A DNA stretch of 12,416 bases. Origin: DASZHJ01 sp035938015 (GTDB lineage Bacteria > Pseudomonadota > Alphaproteobacteria > ATCC43930 > CGMCC-115725). The translations under genes and the position numbers were made by a program. The notes under the pieces are model-generated. The model saw only the letters and a list, made by a program, of their open reading frames with translations, did not search any database and was not told where the DNA came from. Location of the stretch: assembly GCA_035938015.1 (NCBI GenBank), contig DASZHJ010000451.1, positions 1 to 12,416 on the forward strand, written 5' to 3'. This document shows, one piece after another, positions 1 through 7,156 of the stretch (the first letter of the stretch is position 1; each line of letters begins with the position of its first letter).

Positions 1-1322
1 ACCGAGGCATGGGCGTAGAAGGTGCCGTAGGTGCCGTGCTTCTTGAAGATGTTGGTGAGGCGGTCGGTGTAGTCCGCGAGATCGTCGAGCGAGACGGCGC
101 AATCCTCGATGAAGGAGATCGGCTTCCCGTCGCCCTTCATCGACATCATGATGTTGAGGCCCTGCTTGCGGACCTCCCAGACCGCACTCTGGAAGGCGGG
201 ATCGGTCGCCTCGACCACGCCGTCGGGGAACCCCAGATCGCCCATCAGCTCGATCAGGCGACGGAGGCGCCGGTTGTTCTCGTCGGCATCGTCGCCCGCA
301 AACTCCACCAGGAGCAGCGCCTCGGGCTCGCCGCGGACGAAGCGATCGACCACCGGCCGGAACATCGCGATCTCCCGCGCGAGGTCGATCATGGTGCGGT
401 CGACCAGCTCGACCGCGGTGGGCCCGAGCGCCACGATCGCCTTGGTGGACGCCATCGCCTGGTAAAATGTCGGGAAGTGGCAGATGCCGAGCACGCGATG
501 CGCGGGGATCGGCTGGAGATCCAGCTCGATCTCGCTGAAGAAGGCGAGCGTGCCCTCGGAGCCCACGAGCAGATGGGCCATGTTGTGGCCCTGGTCCGCG
601 ATCATGTCGATGTTGTAGCCGCCGACGCGGCGCAGCAGCTTCGGAAAGCGGCGCTCGATCTCGTCCGCTTCCCGGTCGTGAAGCGCGCGCATCCGGCGCA
701 CGAGATCGCGGTAGCGCTCGGGCATCGCGGTCTCGTCGAAATTGCCGGGCACCTCGCCCATGGCGACCGCGGTGCCGTCCGCCAGGATCGCGTCGATCGC
801 GCGCACGTTGTGGACCATGTTGCCGTAGCGCAGTGAGCGCGCGCCGCAGCTGTTGTTCGCGGCCATGCCGCCCAAGGTCGCACGGTTGCCGGTGGAGACG
901 TCGACCGGGAAGAAGAGCTTGTCCGCGCGCAGCGCCTTGTTGAGCTGGTCGAGCACCAGGCCCGGCTGCACGCGCGCGCGGCGGGCGGCCTGATCCACGG
1001 AGACGAGCCGGTTCATGTAGCGGGAGCAATCGAGGACGAGCGCTCGGCCCACGGTCTGGCCGCATTGCGAGGTGCCGCCGCCGCGCGTGAGCACGGACAC
1101 GTCGGCCTCGCGCGCGATGGCGAGGGCCGCGGCGACATCGTCCTTGTCGCGCGGCACCACCACGCCCACGGGCTCGACCTGGTAGATCGAGGCGTCGGTG
1201 CTGTAGCGACCGCGACTCGCCGCGTCGAACAAGACCTCGCCGCGGAGCGCCAATCGGAGCCGCCGCTCGAGCGCGGGATCGCCCGGCGTGCCCCGTCCGA
1301 CGCTGCTGATGCCGTCTGCCAT
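1..1322 (-). CDS. FAD-linked 2-hydroxyacid dehydrogenase (GlcD/YdiJ type), 3' end outside window
   Basis: About 440 N-terminal residues are visible; the frame is open to the window edge, so the C-terminus is missing. The protein belongs to the FAD-binding type 4 (PCMH/VAO) family, which oxidises D-2-hydroxyacids such as D-lactate, glycolate or D-2-hydroxyglutarate to 2-oxoacids. The FAD-contacting loop RGGGTSQCGQTVG lies at residues 80-92 and a second FAD segment, ATLGGMAANNSCGARSLRYG, at about 148-167. The segment GDGKPISFIEDCAVSLDDL, followed by HGTYGTFYAHAS near the cut, is typical of the long YdiJ-like form, which normally continues into a Fe-S CCG-domain half (about 950-1000 aa in total). 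The ATG at 1320-1322 has GGGA six bases upstream and precedes a conserved RYSTDASIYQVEPVGVVVPRD segment. It is divergent from the transporter gene and shares its promoter region. The family call is firm; the substrate and the presence of the Fe-S half are inferred. Confidence 0.9.
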   Translation of the reverse strand, partial: MADGISSVGRGTPGDPALERRLRLALRGEVLFDAASRGRYSTDASIYQVEPVGVVVPRDKDDVAAALAIAREADVSVLTRGGGTSQCGQTVGRALVLDCSRYMNRLVSVDQAARRARVQPGLVLDQLNKALRADKLFFPVDVSTGNRATLGGMAANNSCGARSLRYGNMVHNVRAIDAILADGTAVAMGEVPGNFDETAMPERYRDLVRRMRALHDREADEIERRFPKLLRRVGGYNIDMIADQGHNMAHLLVGSEGTLAFFSEIELDLQPIPAHRVLGICHFPTFYQAMASTKAIVALGPTAVELVDRTMIDLAREIAMFRPVVDRFVRGEPEALLLVEFAGDDADENNRRLRRLIELMGDLGFPDGVVEATDPAFQSAVWEVRKQGLNIMMSMKGDGKPISFIEDCAVSLDDLADYTDRLTNIFKKHGTYGTFYAHAS

Positions 1323-1493
1323 TAAATTTCCCGTCATCCCGGAGTCCCGCGTATTTGCGGCAAGGATCCGTGGAATTGCAAGCCGCACGGCCTTGCGGCG
1401 CGGCCGAGTCGCCCGCTAAGCTGCGCTTATCGTGGCCGCGCCGCGACCACGGCAGCGGTGATCAAGCGATCAAGGTTCCCTTCGGAGGAAGCG
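1323..1493. promoter_or_regulatory. Divergent promoter region with candidate operators
   Basis: This 171-bp spacer separates the divergent FAD dehydrogenase and transporter genes. It contains a 13-bp palindrome TAAGCTGCGCTTA (1417-1429), and 2 bp further a 19-bp near-palindrome (1432-1450) whose arms are GTGGCCGCG and CGCGACCAC with a single mismatched pair. Upstream, TGCGGC (1356-1361), GCCGCA (1382-1387) and TGCGGC (1394-1399) can form alternative 6-bp stems. Paired dyads 43-77 bases before the transporter start are where a repressor or activator would sit. No convincing -35/-10 pair was recognised. No regulator gene lies in the window. Confidence 0.5.
1432..1450. promoter_or_regulatory. 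19-bp near-perfect palindrome, candidate operator
   Basis: The arms GTGGCCGCG (1432-1440) and CGCGACCAC (1442-1450) flank a central C at 1441; eight of nine pairs are complementary. It sits 43 bases before the transporter ATG and is adjacent to the TAAGCTGCGCTTA palindrome. The symmetry is directly visible; operator function is inferred. In GC-rich DNA some dyads arise by chance, but two adjacent ones in a divergent promoter make function more likely. Confidence 0.4.
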
Positions 1494-2786
1494 ATGCGAA
1501 AGTCCGGGCATGTCGCGACAAGCGTGGTCCTGTTCCTGCTCTGCCTGATGTACCTGATCACCTACGTCGACCGGGTGAACATCTCGACGGCGGCCATCGC
1601 GTTCCGCAAGGAACTCAACCTCAGCGCCTCGGACTATGGCGACATCTTCGCCGCTTTCGGCGTCTCTTACGCCTGCTTCCAGATCATCGGCGGTTGGATC
1701 GGCGACCGATTCGGTCCGCGGCTGACCCTCGGCGTGTGCGGCGCGATCTGGGCGATCTCCACGATCTTCACCGGCCTCGCCAACGGCTACTGGGGCTTCA
1801 TCCTGGCGCGGCTGGCGCTCGGCCTTGGCGAAGGCGCAACCTTCCCGACCGCGACCCGCGCGATGTCGGGCTGGACCCGGGTGGGATGGCGCGGCTTCGC
1901 CCAGGGCATCACGCACACCTTCGCGCGCCTCGGCAACGCGGTGGCGCCCCCGATCGTCGCGGCGCTCGTCGTGTGGTGGTCCTGGCGGGCGTCCTTCGTG
2001 ATCCTCGGGCTCGCGAGCCTCGCCTGGGTCGTAGTGTGGTTGCTCTACTTCCGCGACAATCCGCGCGACCACAAAGGCATCTCCGAAGACGAGCTCAACG
2101 TCCTGCCGGCCTATCGCGGCGGACAGCACAGCACCAATCCGGTTCCGTGGCGGCGCTTGGTGCCGCGGATGCTGCCCACGACCTTCGTCTACTTCTGCTA
2201 CGGCTGGACGCTGTGGCTCTATCTGAGCTGGATGCCGCAATACCTTCAGCATGCGCAGAACCTTGATCTCAAGGCAGCGGCTTGGTTCGCGCTTGCCGTC
2301 GGGCTCGCCGGCATGGTCGGGGACACGCTCGGCGGCGTGGTCAGCGACTGGGTATTCAAGCTCACGGGCGACCTCGCAAAGGCGCGGCGCAATGTGGTCA
2401 TGGGGAGCCTTCTAGGCTCACTCGTGTTCCTGACGCCGGTTTTCTTCGTGCAGGACATCGCCGTGCTGGCGGCGACGCTGAGCGCCGCCTTCTTCTGCCT
2501 CGAACTCACCATAGGTCCGATCTGGGCCGTACCCATGGACATCGCTCCGCAGCATTCCGGGACTGCCAGCGGCATCATGAACACCGGCTCGGCCATCGCC
2601 GCCATCGCTTCGCCCTGGGTGTTCGGTCACGTGATCGATTGGACCGGCAGTTGGAACCTGCCCTTTGCGGGCTCGATCGTGCTCCTGTTGGTGGGCGCGG
2701 TGCTGACCTTCTGGATGCGGCCCGACCGCTCAATCGACACCGAGCCGGACGCGGCGATGCTCGCCAAGGCGATCAAGGCGGCCTGA
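1494..2786 (+). CDS. MFS transporter, anion:cation symporter (ACS)-like
   Basis: This 430-residue integral membrane protein has about 12 predicted membrane segments and probably imports an organic anion (sugar acid, carboxylate or aromatic acid) with protons. The MFS signature motif A is GGWIGDRFGPR at residues 66-76, after the first segment pair. The pattern YVDRVNIS near the N-terminus, RLALGLGEGATFPTATRAMSGW at 106-127, and GIMNTGSAIAAIASPWVFG at about 370-388 match the ACS family (relatives of hexuronate, glucarate and phthalate transporters). ATG 1494 is chosen because GGAGGA at 1484-1489 lies at ideal spacing; an in-frame GTG at 1458 has no ribosome site. The stop is followed after 4 bases by the aminotransferase start, so the two are almost certainly one transcript. 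The length is usual for the family. Substrate unknown; the neighbouring glyoxylate enzyme suggests a small carboxylate. Confidence 0.92.
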   Translation: MRKSGHVATSVVLFLLCLMYLITYVDRVNISTAAIAFRKELNLSASDYGDIFAAFGVSYACFQIIGGWIGDRFGPRLTLGVCGAIWAISTIFTGLANGYWGFILARLALGLGEGATFPTATRAMSGWTRVGWRGFAQGITHTFARLGNAVAPPIVAALVVWWSWRASFVILGLASLAWVVVWLLYFRDNPRDHKGISEDELNVLPAYRGGQHSTNPVPWRRLVPRMLPTTFVYFCYGWTLWLYLSWMPQYLQHAQNLDLKAAAWFALAVGLAGMVGDTLGGVVSDWVFKLTGDLAKARRNVVMGSLLGSLVFLTPVFFVQDIAVLAATLSAAFFCLELTIGPIWAVPMDIAPQHSGTASGIMNTGSAIAAIASPWVFGHVIDWTGSWNLPFAGSIVLLLVGAVLTFWMRPDRSIDTEPDAAMLAKAIKAA

Positions 2787-2790
2787 GCCC

Positions 2791-3966
2791 GTGCCCGCGC
2801 GCAGCGGCCGGCATTTCCTGCAGATCCCGGGTCCGACCAATGTGCCGGACCGGGTCTTGCGGGCGATCGACCGCGCCACCATCGACCACCGCGGTGCCGA
2901 TTTCTTCGCGCTCGCCAAGGACACCATCGCGGGGATGAAGCGCATCTTCCGCACCACCGGGCCCGTCGCGGTCTATGGCGCCTCGGGCACCGGGGCCTGG
3001 GAGGCGGCGCTGGTCAACACGCTCTCGCCGGGCGATCGCGTGCTCGCCTTCGAGACCGGGCATTTCGCCACACTCTGGAAGCAGCTGGCGGAGCGGCTGG
3101 GGATCGTGGTGGAGTTCGTACCGGGCGACTGGCGGCGCGGCGTCGATCCCGCGGCGATGGAGGCGCGGCTCGCAGCGGACAAGGCCCATGCCATCAAGGC
3201 CGTGATGGTGGTCCACAACGAGACTTCGACGGGTGTCACCAGCCGCGTCCCCGACGCGCGCGCGGCGATCGACCGCGCCAAGCACCCGGCGCTGCTGCTG
3301 GTCGACACGATCTCCTCGCTCGCCTCCATCGACTACCGCCACGACGCCTGGGGCGTCGACGTGACGGTGGCGGGCTCGCAGAAAGGTCTGATGCTGCCGC
3401 CGGGCTTGAGCTTCAACGCGATCTCCGCGAAGGCGCTCGCCGCGCACAAGAGGGCGAAGCTGCCGCGCTCCTACTGGGATTGGGACCCGCTGATCGCCGC
3501 CAACGAGACCGGCGCCTTCCCCTATACGCCCGCCACCAACCTGCTCTACGGCCTGCAGGAGGCAATCCACATGCTGGAGGAGCAGGGGCTGGAGGGGGTC
3601 TTTGCGCGCCACGACCGGCACGCCGAGGCAACGCGGCGCGCGGTCAAGGCCTGGGGGCTCGAGGTGCTGGCGCTCGACCCGCGGGAATACTCGAGCTCGC
3701 TCACGGCGGTCGTGATGCCCAAGGGCCACGACGCCGACGAGCTCCGCCGCGTCATCCTCGAGCGCTTCGACATGTCGCTGGGGGCGGGACTCACCAAGCT
3801 CAAGGGCGCGGTGTTCCGCATCGGCCACTTGGGCGACTTCAACGACCTCATGCTGATGGGGACGCTCGCGGGCGTGGAGATGGGTCTCGCCATCGCCGGC
3901 GTGCCCCACACCCGCGGCGGCGCCCAGGCCGCGATGGATTACCTCGCGGGCAATGCCAAGAGCTGA
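2791..3966 (+). CDS. Serine/alanine-glyoxylate aminotransferase (class V, PLP)
   Basis: This 391-residue cytoplasmic fold-type I class V aminotransferase uses PLP to move an amino group from serine or alanine to glyoxylate, giving glycine. Diagnostic segments are FLQIPGPTNVPDRVLRAI at the N-terminus, YGASGTGAWEAALVNTLSPGD (about 62-82), HNETSTGVTSR (142-152), VDTISSLASIDYRHD with the PLP-ring aspartate D172, and AGSQKGLMLPPG with the Schiff-base lysine K198. FRIGHLGDFNDLMLMG near the C-terminus is typical of serine-glyoxylate aminotransferases. The start is GTG at 2791, directly in front of the conserved N-terminus and 4 bases after the transporter stop, so translation is probably coupled. 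No clear separate Shine-Dalgarno is seen. The gene is complete with all key residues. The donor cannot be decided from sequence: hydroxypyruvate/serine or pyruvate/alanine are both possible. Confidence 0.93.
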   Translation: MPARSGRHFLQIPGPTNVPDRVLRAIDRATIDHRGADFFALAKDTIAGMKRIFRTTGPVAVYGASGTGAWEAALVNTLSPGDRVLAFETGHFATLWKQLAERLGIVVEFVPGDWRRGVDPAAMEARLAADKAHAIKAVMVVHNETSTGVTSRVPDARAAIDRAKHPALLLVDTISSLASIDYRHDAWGVDVTVAGSQKGLMLPPGLSFNAISAKALAAHKRAKLPRSYWDWDPLIAANETGAFPYTPATNLLYGLQEAIHMLEEQGLEGVFARHDRHAEATRRAVKAWGLEVLALDPREYSSSLTAVVMPKGHDADELRRVILERFDMSLGAGLTKLKGAVFRIGHLGDFNDLMLMGTLAGVEMGLAIAGVPHTRGGAQAAMDYLAGNAKS

Positions 3967-3969
3967 GAG

Positions 3970-5178
3970 CTACCCGATCTCGCTCAAGTACCACTCGACG
4001 AAGCGGCGCTCCTGGCTCTCCATGACGGAGAAGGGGCCGGGGACGTAATAGCGGGAGTTCACGCCGCGCTGGTTGTCCTCGATGATCCGCTTGTCCGCGT
4101 CGCTGGTCACCTTCCAGAGCCAGGTGAGCCTGTCGAGGTCGTAGTCGACGCCCTCGCGGGCGTCGCCGCGCACCAGCCAGATCACCTCCAGCTCCGAGCG
4201 CTGCACCATCCGCGGCATGAACCGATAGATGATGCCGTGGTCTGGATAGGCCAGGAAAAAGCTCGCGGGACCCACATGGATGAAGGTCGAGCCTCCGTCA
4301 TAGCCCTTGAAGGCCCCCATGAGCGGCGCCACCGCCTGGCCGTCGGCGCTGCCCGTGACCGCGCCGCGCAGCATGGCATAGCGCACGCAATAGGCGGCTT
4401 CCTCGCCCGCGTCCGCGGCGAGCGCCCAATGATCCTGGTTGGGGATCGCGAGGCCGAGCGCGGTTGCGCGCTCGTCCATCTTGGCGTTGAGCTCGGCGAT
4501 CTTCGCGCGCGGCTGCTCGTTGGCGTGGAGCCGCGCGTATTCGGGGTGCGAGGGCGCGCAGTGGTAGCACTCGACGTAGTTCTCCACCGCGAGCTTCCAG
4601 TTGGCCTCGATCGGATAAATCTCGCGGTGGGCGACTTTGGCGTCGGCCCAGCCATAGGGGCCGTATCCCCTGCGCAGCACCTCCTCTACCTTCGAAAGCC
4701 CGAGCGGCTGGTCGGCGAAGGTGACGAAGATCAGGCCTTCGATGACGCGGAGCGGGATCTCTTTGAGGCCGTGCTGGGCCTTGTCGAACGGCTCCGCCAT
4801 GTGCCGGGCTGCGCGGAGCTTGCCGTCGATGCCGTAGGTCCAGGCGTGGTAGGGGCAGATCAGCACGCGGGTGTTGCCCGAGCGCTCGCGGCAGACGCGG
4901 GAGCCGCGATGCCGGCAGACGTTGACGAGGGCGCGCAGCTCGCCGTCCTCGCCGCGCACGATGATCGCCGACTCCATGGCGATCTCCAGGAGAAAGAAAT
5001 CGCCGACGTTCGGCACGCTGCTGACGTGGCCCGCGCAGAGCCAACGACGCAGCACCATGCGGTCGAGGTCGCGCCGGAAAATCTCGGGATCGCTGTAGAA
5101 GACTTGGGCCAGCGGATGCCCCGCGGATTGCTCCGCCACCAGTCCGGCGATTCCGCCATCCGCTGCCGATGCGGTCAT
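3970..5178 (-). CDS. Rieske non-haem iron oxygenase, alpha (catalytic) subunit
   Basis: This 402-residue soluble ring-hydroxylating-oxygenase-type catalytic subunit inserts one or two oxygens into an aromatic or methylammonium-type substrate. The [2Fe-2S] Rieske site is C88-X-H90-X17-C108-X2-H111. The mononuclear iron site is in NYVECYHCAPSH, with H206 and H211, and the third ligand is probably D368 in the segment IIEDNQRG. The C-terminal pattern LWKVTSDADKRIIEDNQ..N..YY.PGPFS..E recalls the glycine-betaine/carnitine/stachydrine demethylase branch as much as classical dioxygenases. ATG at 5176-5178 is preferred because GGAGG lies five bases upstream; an in-frame ATG at 5226 would add 16 unlike-family residues. 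No beta subunit, ferredoxin or reductase is adjacent, so electrons must come from elsewhere. It converges on the aminotransferase with 3 bp between stops. Substrate unknown. Confidence 0.92.
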   Translation of the reverse strand: MTASAADGGIAGLVAEQSAGHPLAQVFYSDPEIFRRDLDRMVLRRWLCAGHVSSVPNVGDFFLLEIAMESAIIVRGEDGELRALVNVCRHRGSRVCRERSGNTRVLICPYHAWTYGIDGKLRAARHMAEPFDKAQHGLKEIPLRVIEGLIFVTFADQPLGLSKVEEVLRRGYGPYGWADAKVAHREIYPIEANWKLAVENYVECYHCAPSHPEYARLHANEQPRAKIAELNAKMDERATALGLAIPNQDHWALAADAGEEAAYCVRYAMLRGAVTGSADGQAVAPLMGAFKGYDGGSTFIHVGPASFFLAYPDHGIIYRFMPRMVQRSELEVIWLVRGDAREGVDYDLDRLTWLWKVTSDADKRIIEDNQRGVNSRYYVPGPFSVMESQERRFVEWYLSEIG

Positions 5179-5261
5179 GTCTGCCTCCGAGGCGCCACCC
5201 GATCGCCCTGCCTGGTTATTCCGCAATCTCGCCCAAGGCAGCGCGGAAATCGAGCGGCATT

Positions 5262-5361
5262 CTAGAGCATATTCCGATCAAGTTGGTTCGGAACATGCTC
5301 TAGTGTCTTTGGTTTGTCGCATTTTCTACGCCGAACCGGCGTCCACTTCGGCGGAAAATGC
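5262..5361. repeat. Intergenic inverted-repeat element, two hairpins
   Basis: Hairpin one pairs CTAGAGCATATTCCGA (5262-5277) with TCGGAACATGCTCTAG (5288-5303): 15 of 16 pairs around a 10-nt loop. Hairpin two pairs GCATTTTC plus CGCCGAA (5319-5326, 5329-5335) with TTCGGCG plus GAAAATGC (5347-5361), 15 pairs with a TA bulge and an 11-nt loop. The layout CTAGAGCAT...ATGCTCTAG followed by GCATTTTC...GAAAATGC resembles dispersed intergenic elements I know from alphaproteobacterial genomes. That attribution is from memory. Only one copy is present in this window, so dispersal cannot be shown here. Confidence 0.7.
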
Positions 5362-5364
5362 TCT

Positions 5365-5400
5365 GGCGCATGTTCCGGGAGGCCGATCTGAACATGCGCC
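5365..5400. terminator. Perfect 11-bp hairpin, candidate terminator or third repeat unit
   Basis: GGCGCATGTTC (5365-5375) pairs perfectly with GAACATGCGCC (5390-5400) around a 14-nt loop. It lies 37 bases downstream of the SDR stop on the minus strand, which fits a transcript end. No U-tract follows on that strand, so it is not a canonical intrinsic terminator. It may instead be a 3'-end protecting stem or part of the adjacent repeat element, with which it shares the core GCATGTTC/GAACATGC. Confidence 0.45.
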
Positions 5401-5436
5401 CGGAAACTGCGCCGTCTCAACAGAGACGTTTCTGAC

Positions 5437-6192
5437 TTACCGCATGGCGCGGTTGATCCCGCCGTCCACGAGGATGTTCTGGCCGGTCATGTAGCTCGAA
5501 CCTTCCGAAGCAAGGAACACGCACACGCTTCCGATCTCTTTGAACTGGGCCGTACGGCCCATGGGAATACTGCGCAGAGCCGAGTCCGACATGGGTACGT
5601 TCTCGCAGTAACCCGGCATGACATTGTTCATGCGGACGTTCTGCTGAGCGTATTTGTCGGCGAACAGCTTCGTGAAGCCATGGAGCGCCGTGCGCAGCAC
5701 GCTCATCTGCGCGTAACCGGGGCGAGGCTCGGTCGCATTCAACGACGAGATATTGACGAAGGCGCCTCCGCCCTGAGCCGCCATGAGCGGAGTGACGAGC
5801 CGCGCCATCCGGACCACGCTCAGCACATACATGTCCAAAGCCGCGTGCCAAACCTCGTCTGGAAACGCGAGGGGGTCGGCGAAATTCGCCGCATCAAAGA
5901 CCGTGCTGGTGGTGACGCTCGGCGCCGATCCACTACCGTGCCCCATATTGTTGACGACGACGTCGATGCGGCCGTATGCCCTGGCGGTCTCCTCGACCAG
6001 CGACTTCAAGTGGGAGGTGTCCAGCGCCGAGCCCTGCCGCCCGATGCCGCCCAATTCCCGCGCCAGCTTCAAGCTGCGCTCGGAGGGGGACATCAAGGAA
6101 ACCTTGTAGCCTGCCGCGGCAAAGCTCCGCGCCACTCCGGCGCCGATGCCCTGACCGGCACCCGTTATGATCGCGACCTTGGCTCCCGCCAT
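5437..6192 (-). CDS. Short-chain dehydrogenase/reductase with atypical active site
   Basis: This 251-residue Rossmann-fold oxidoreductase is of classical SDR size. The nucleotide loop TGAGQGIG (10-17) and NNMGHG (81-86, the NNAG position) are present, as is the catalytic-serine strand VNISS (S149). The C-terminal FLASEGSSYMTGQNILVDGG is typical. The catalytic Y-x-x-x-K is not intact: Y160 is followed by A-Q-M-S, so the lysine position holds S164, with R167 three residues on. The usual Asn of the tetrad also appears replaced in ALDMYVLSVVRM. The surrounding LRTALHGFTKLFADKYAQQNVRMNNVMPG is well formed, so this looks like a divergent subfamily rather than decay. ATG at 6190-6192 follows AAGGAGAA at good spacing. 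It lies 58 bp downstream of the HpcH-type lyase on the same strand, a likely operon. Substrate unknown; catalysis by the standard mechanism is doubtful. Confidence 0.88.
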   Translation of the reverse strand: MAGAKVAIITGAGQGIGAGVARSFAAAGYKVSLMSPSERSLKLARELGGIGRQGSALDTSHLKSLVEETARAYGRIDVVVNNMGHGSGSAPSVTTSTVFDAANFADPLAFPDEVWHAALDMYVLSVVRMARLVTPLMAAQGGGAFVNISSLNATEPRPGYAQMSVLRTALHGFTKLFADKYAQQNVRMNNVMPGYCENVPMSDSALRSIPMGRTAQFKEIGSVCVFLASEGSSYMTGQNILVDGGINRAMR

Positions 6193-6250
6193 TTTCCGAT
6201 TCTCCTTCCGTGAGCCCCTGTTTCCTGAGGAGCGGTCCGGGCGATGGCGC

Positions 6251-7156
6251 TCAGCCGAGATCGACTCCCAGGGCTTTGGCGCGCGCAAGCAGCCGCTGGG
6301 CGCTCAGATAAGTCGGCACCTCCACGATGAGCCCGGCCACGTCGACCCGGTCGATGCCTTTGGCGCGCGCGGCCTCGAAGGCGTCCACGACGCGCAGCGC
6401 GTGAGCCGCCTCCTCGGACGAGGGCGTCATGGCGGCGTTGATCCCGGCGACTTGGGTGGGATTGACCGCGCTTTTGGCGACGTAGCCCATGGCTCGGGCG
6501 GCGCGTGCGTCCGCCTCTGAGCCCGCGACATCGGCGAAGGTATAGGGACAATCGACCGAGAGGACCCCGGCCGCCACGCACTCCACATGGAGGCGCTGGC
6601 GGGCATAGGCGAGCTCGTGGGCGGCGGGCGTGCGCGGCGCGCCCAGATCGGCCGCCATGTCCTCGGTCGAGCCCAGCACGCCTGTGACCCGCGGGCTCGC
6701 CGTCGCGATCGCGAAGGTCTCGATGAGGCCGCGCGCGGATTCGATGTTCGGCACGATCTCCGTGCTGCCCGACGGGATACCGTTGGCGTATTCGAGAGAA
6801 AGCACGGCCTCGGCGAGCGCCACCACCTGGCGCCGCTGCGAGACCTTCGACATCAGCACGATGTCCGGCCGGCCCCGCATGACCGCCGCCAGGTCGGCCC
6901 TGCCCTCGCTCTCAAGCGGATTGATCCGAACGGCGGCCAACACGCCCGCCGCCCGCCAGCGGTCATAGATCTCCGGCGCCATCGCGCGCGCCTCGGGCCG
7001 GCGGGCCGGCGGCGTGAAGTCCTCGAGCTCCTGGATCAGCACGTCGGCGCCGGTCGTCGGCGCGGCGAGGAGCTGCGCCCGCTCGGCACCGGGCAGGAAC
7101 AGCCAGCATCGTCGGAGTGCCGGCGGCCGACGCCCTCGATGCATCGGAGAGATCAT
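6251..7156 (-). CDS. HpcH/HpaI aldolase / CitE-like CoA-ester lyase family protein
   Basis: This 301-residue TIM-barrel lyase belongs to the family that splits or forms C-C bonds in 4-hydroxy-2-oxoacids or beta-hydroxyacyl-CoAs (malyl-CoA, citramalyl-CoA, citryl) with Mg2+. The barrel motifs are in order: RCWLFLPGAERAQLL (16-30), ADVLIQELEDFTPPARR (37-53), AVRINPLESEGRADL with R77, STEIVPNIESARGL with E139, VLGSTEDMAADLG with D166, and VDCPYTFAD later. R77, E139 and D166 match the substrate-binding arginine and the metal-binding acidic pair. QELEDFTPP replaces the usual LDLEDAV, which suggests a side branch with its own substrate. ATG at 7154-7156 is preceded by AGGA six bases upstream; a second ATG at 7144 is less likely. 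It is divergent from the hydratase gene (63 bp) and upstream of the SDR. Confidence 0.88.
   Translation of the reverse strand: MISPMHRGRRPPALRRCWLFLPGAERAQLLAAPTTGADVLIQELEDFTPPARRPEARAMAPEIYDRWRAAGVLAAVRINPLESEGRADLAAVMRGRPDIVLMSKVSQRRQVVALAEAVLSLEYANGIPSGSTEIVPNIESARGLIETFAIATASPRVTGVLGSTEDMAADLGAPRTPAAHELAYARQRLHVECVAAGVLSVDCPYTFADVAGSEADARAARAMGYVAKSAVNPTQVAGINAAMTPSSEEAAHALRVVDAFEAARAKGIDRVDVAGLIVEVPTYLSAQRLLARAKALGVDLG

Larger units (their letters stand above)
5179..5436. other. Non-coding spacer with three consecutive hairpins
   Basis: This 258-bp spacer lies between the SDR stop and the Rieske oxygenase start, both on the minus strand. It holds the Rieske ribosome site next to 5178, an alphaproteobacterial-type inverted-repeat element (5262-5361), a perfect 11-bp hairpin (5365-5400), and a small CGTCTC/GAGACG hairpin (5413-5428). 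I see no coding capacity. The hairpins probably separate the transcript of the HpcH-SDR pair from that of the oxygenase. Confidence 0.6.

Noticed and set aside
9..836. 275-codon plus-strand open frame opposite the FAD dehydrogenase
   Set aside because: It is antisense to a strongly conserved FAD enzyme frame and consists of low-complexity His/Arg/Asp-rich text without any family motif; it is a GC-bias shadow.
1458..1493. GTG at 1458 as transporter start
   Set aside because: No ribosome site is present, and the extra 12 residues are not typical; ATG 1494 has a strong GGAGGA.
2773..3909. 378-codon minus-strand open frame opposite the aminotransferase
   Set aside because: The plus-strand frame carries all aminotransferase motifs, and the antisense protein shows only compositional bias. 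The same applies to 4237-5265, 9274-10269, 10336-11310 and 11413-12267.
5262..5400. CRISPR-like array
   Set aside because: The units are inverted-repeat hairpins of different sequence, not identical direct repeats with regular spacers.
5413..5428. Small CGTCTC/GAGACG hairpin as the SDR terminator
   Set aside because: It is only 6 bp with a tetraloop and has no U-tract on the minus strand; the 11-bp stem at 5365-5400 is a better candidate.
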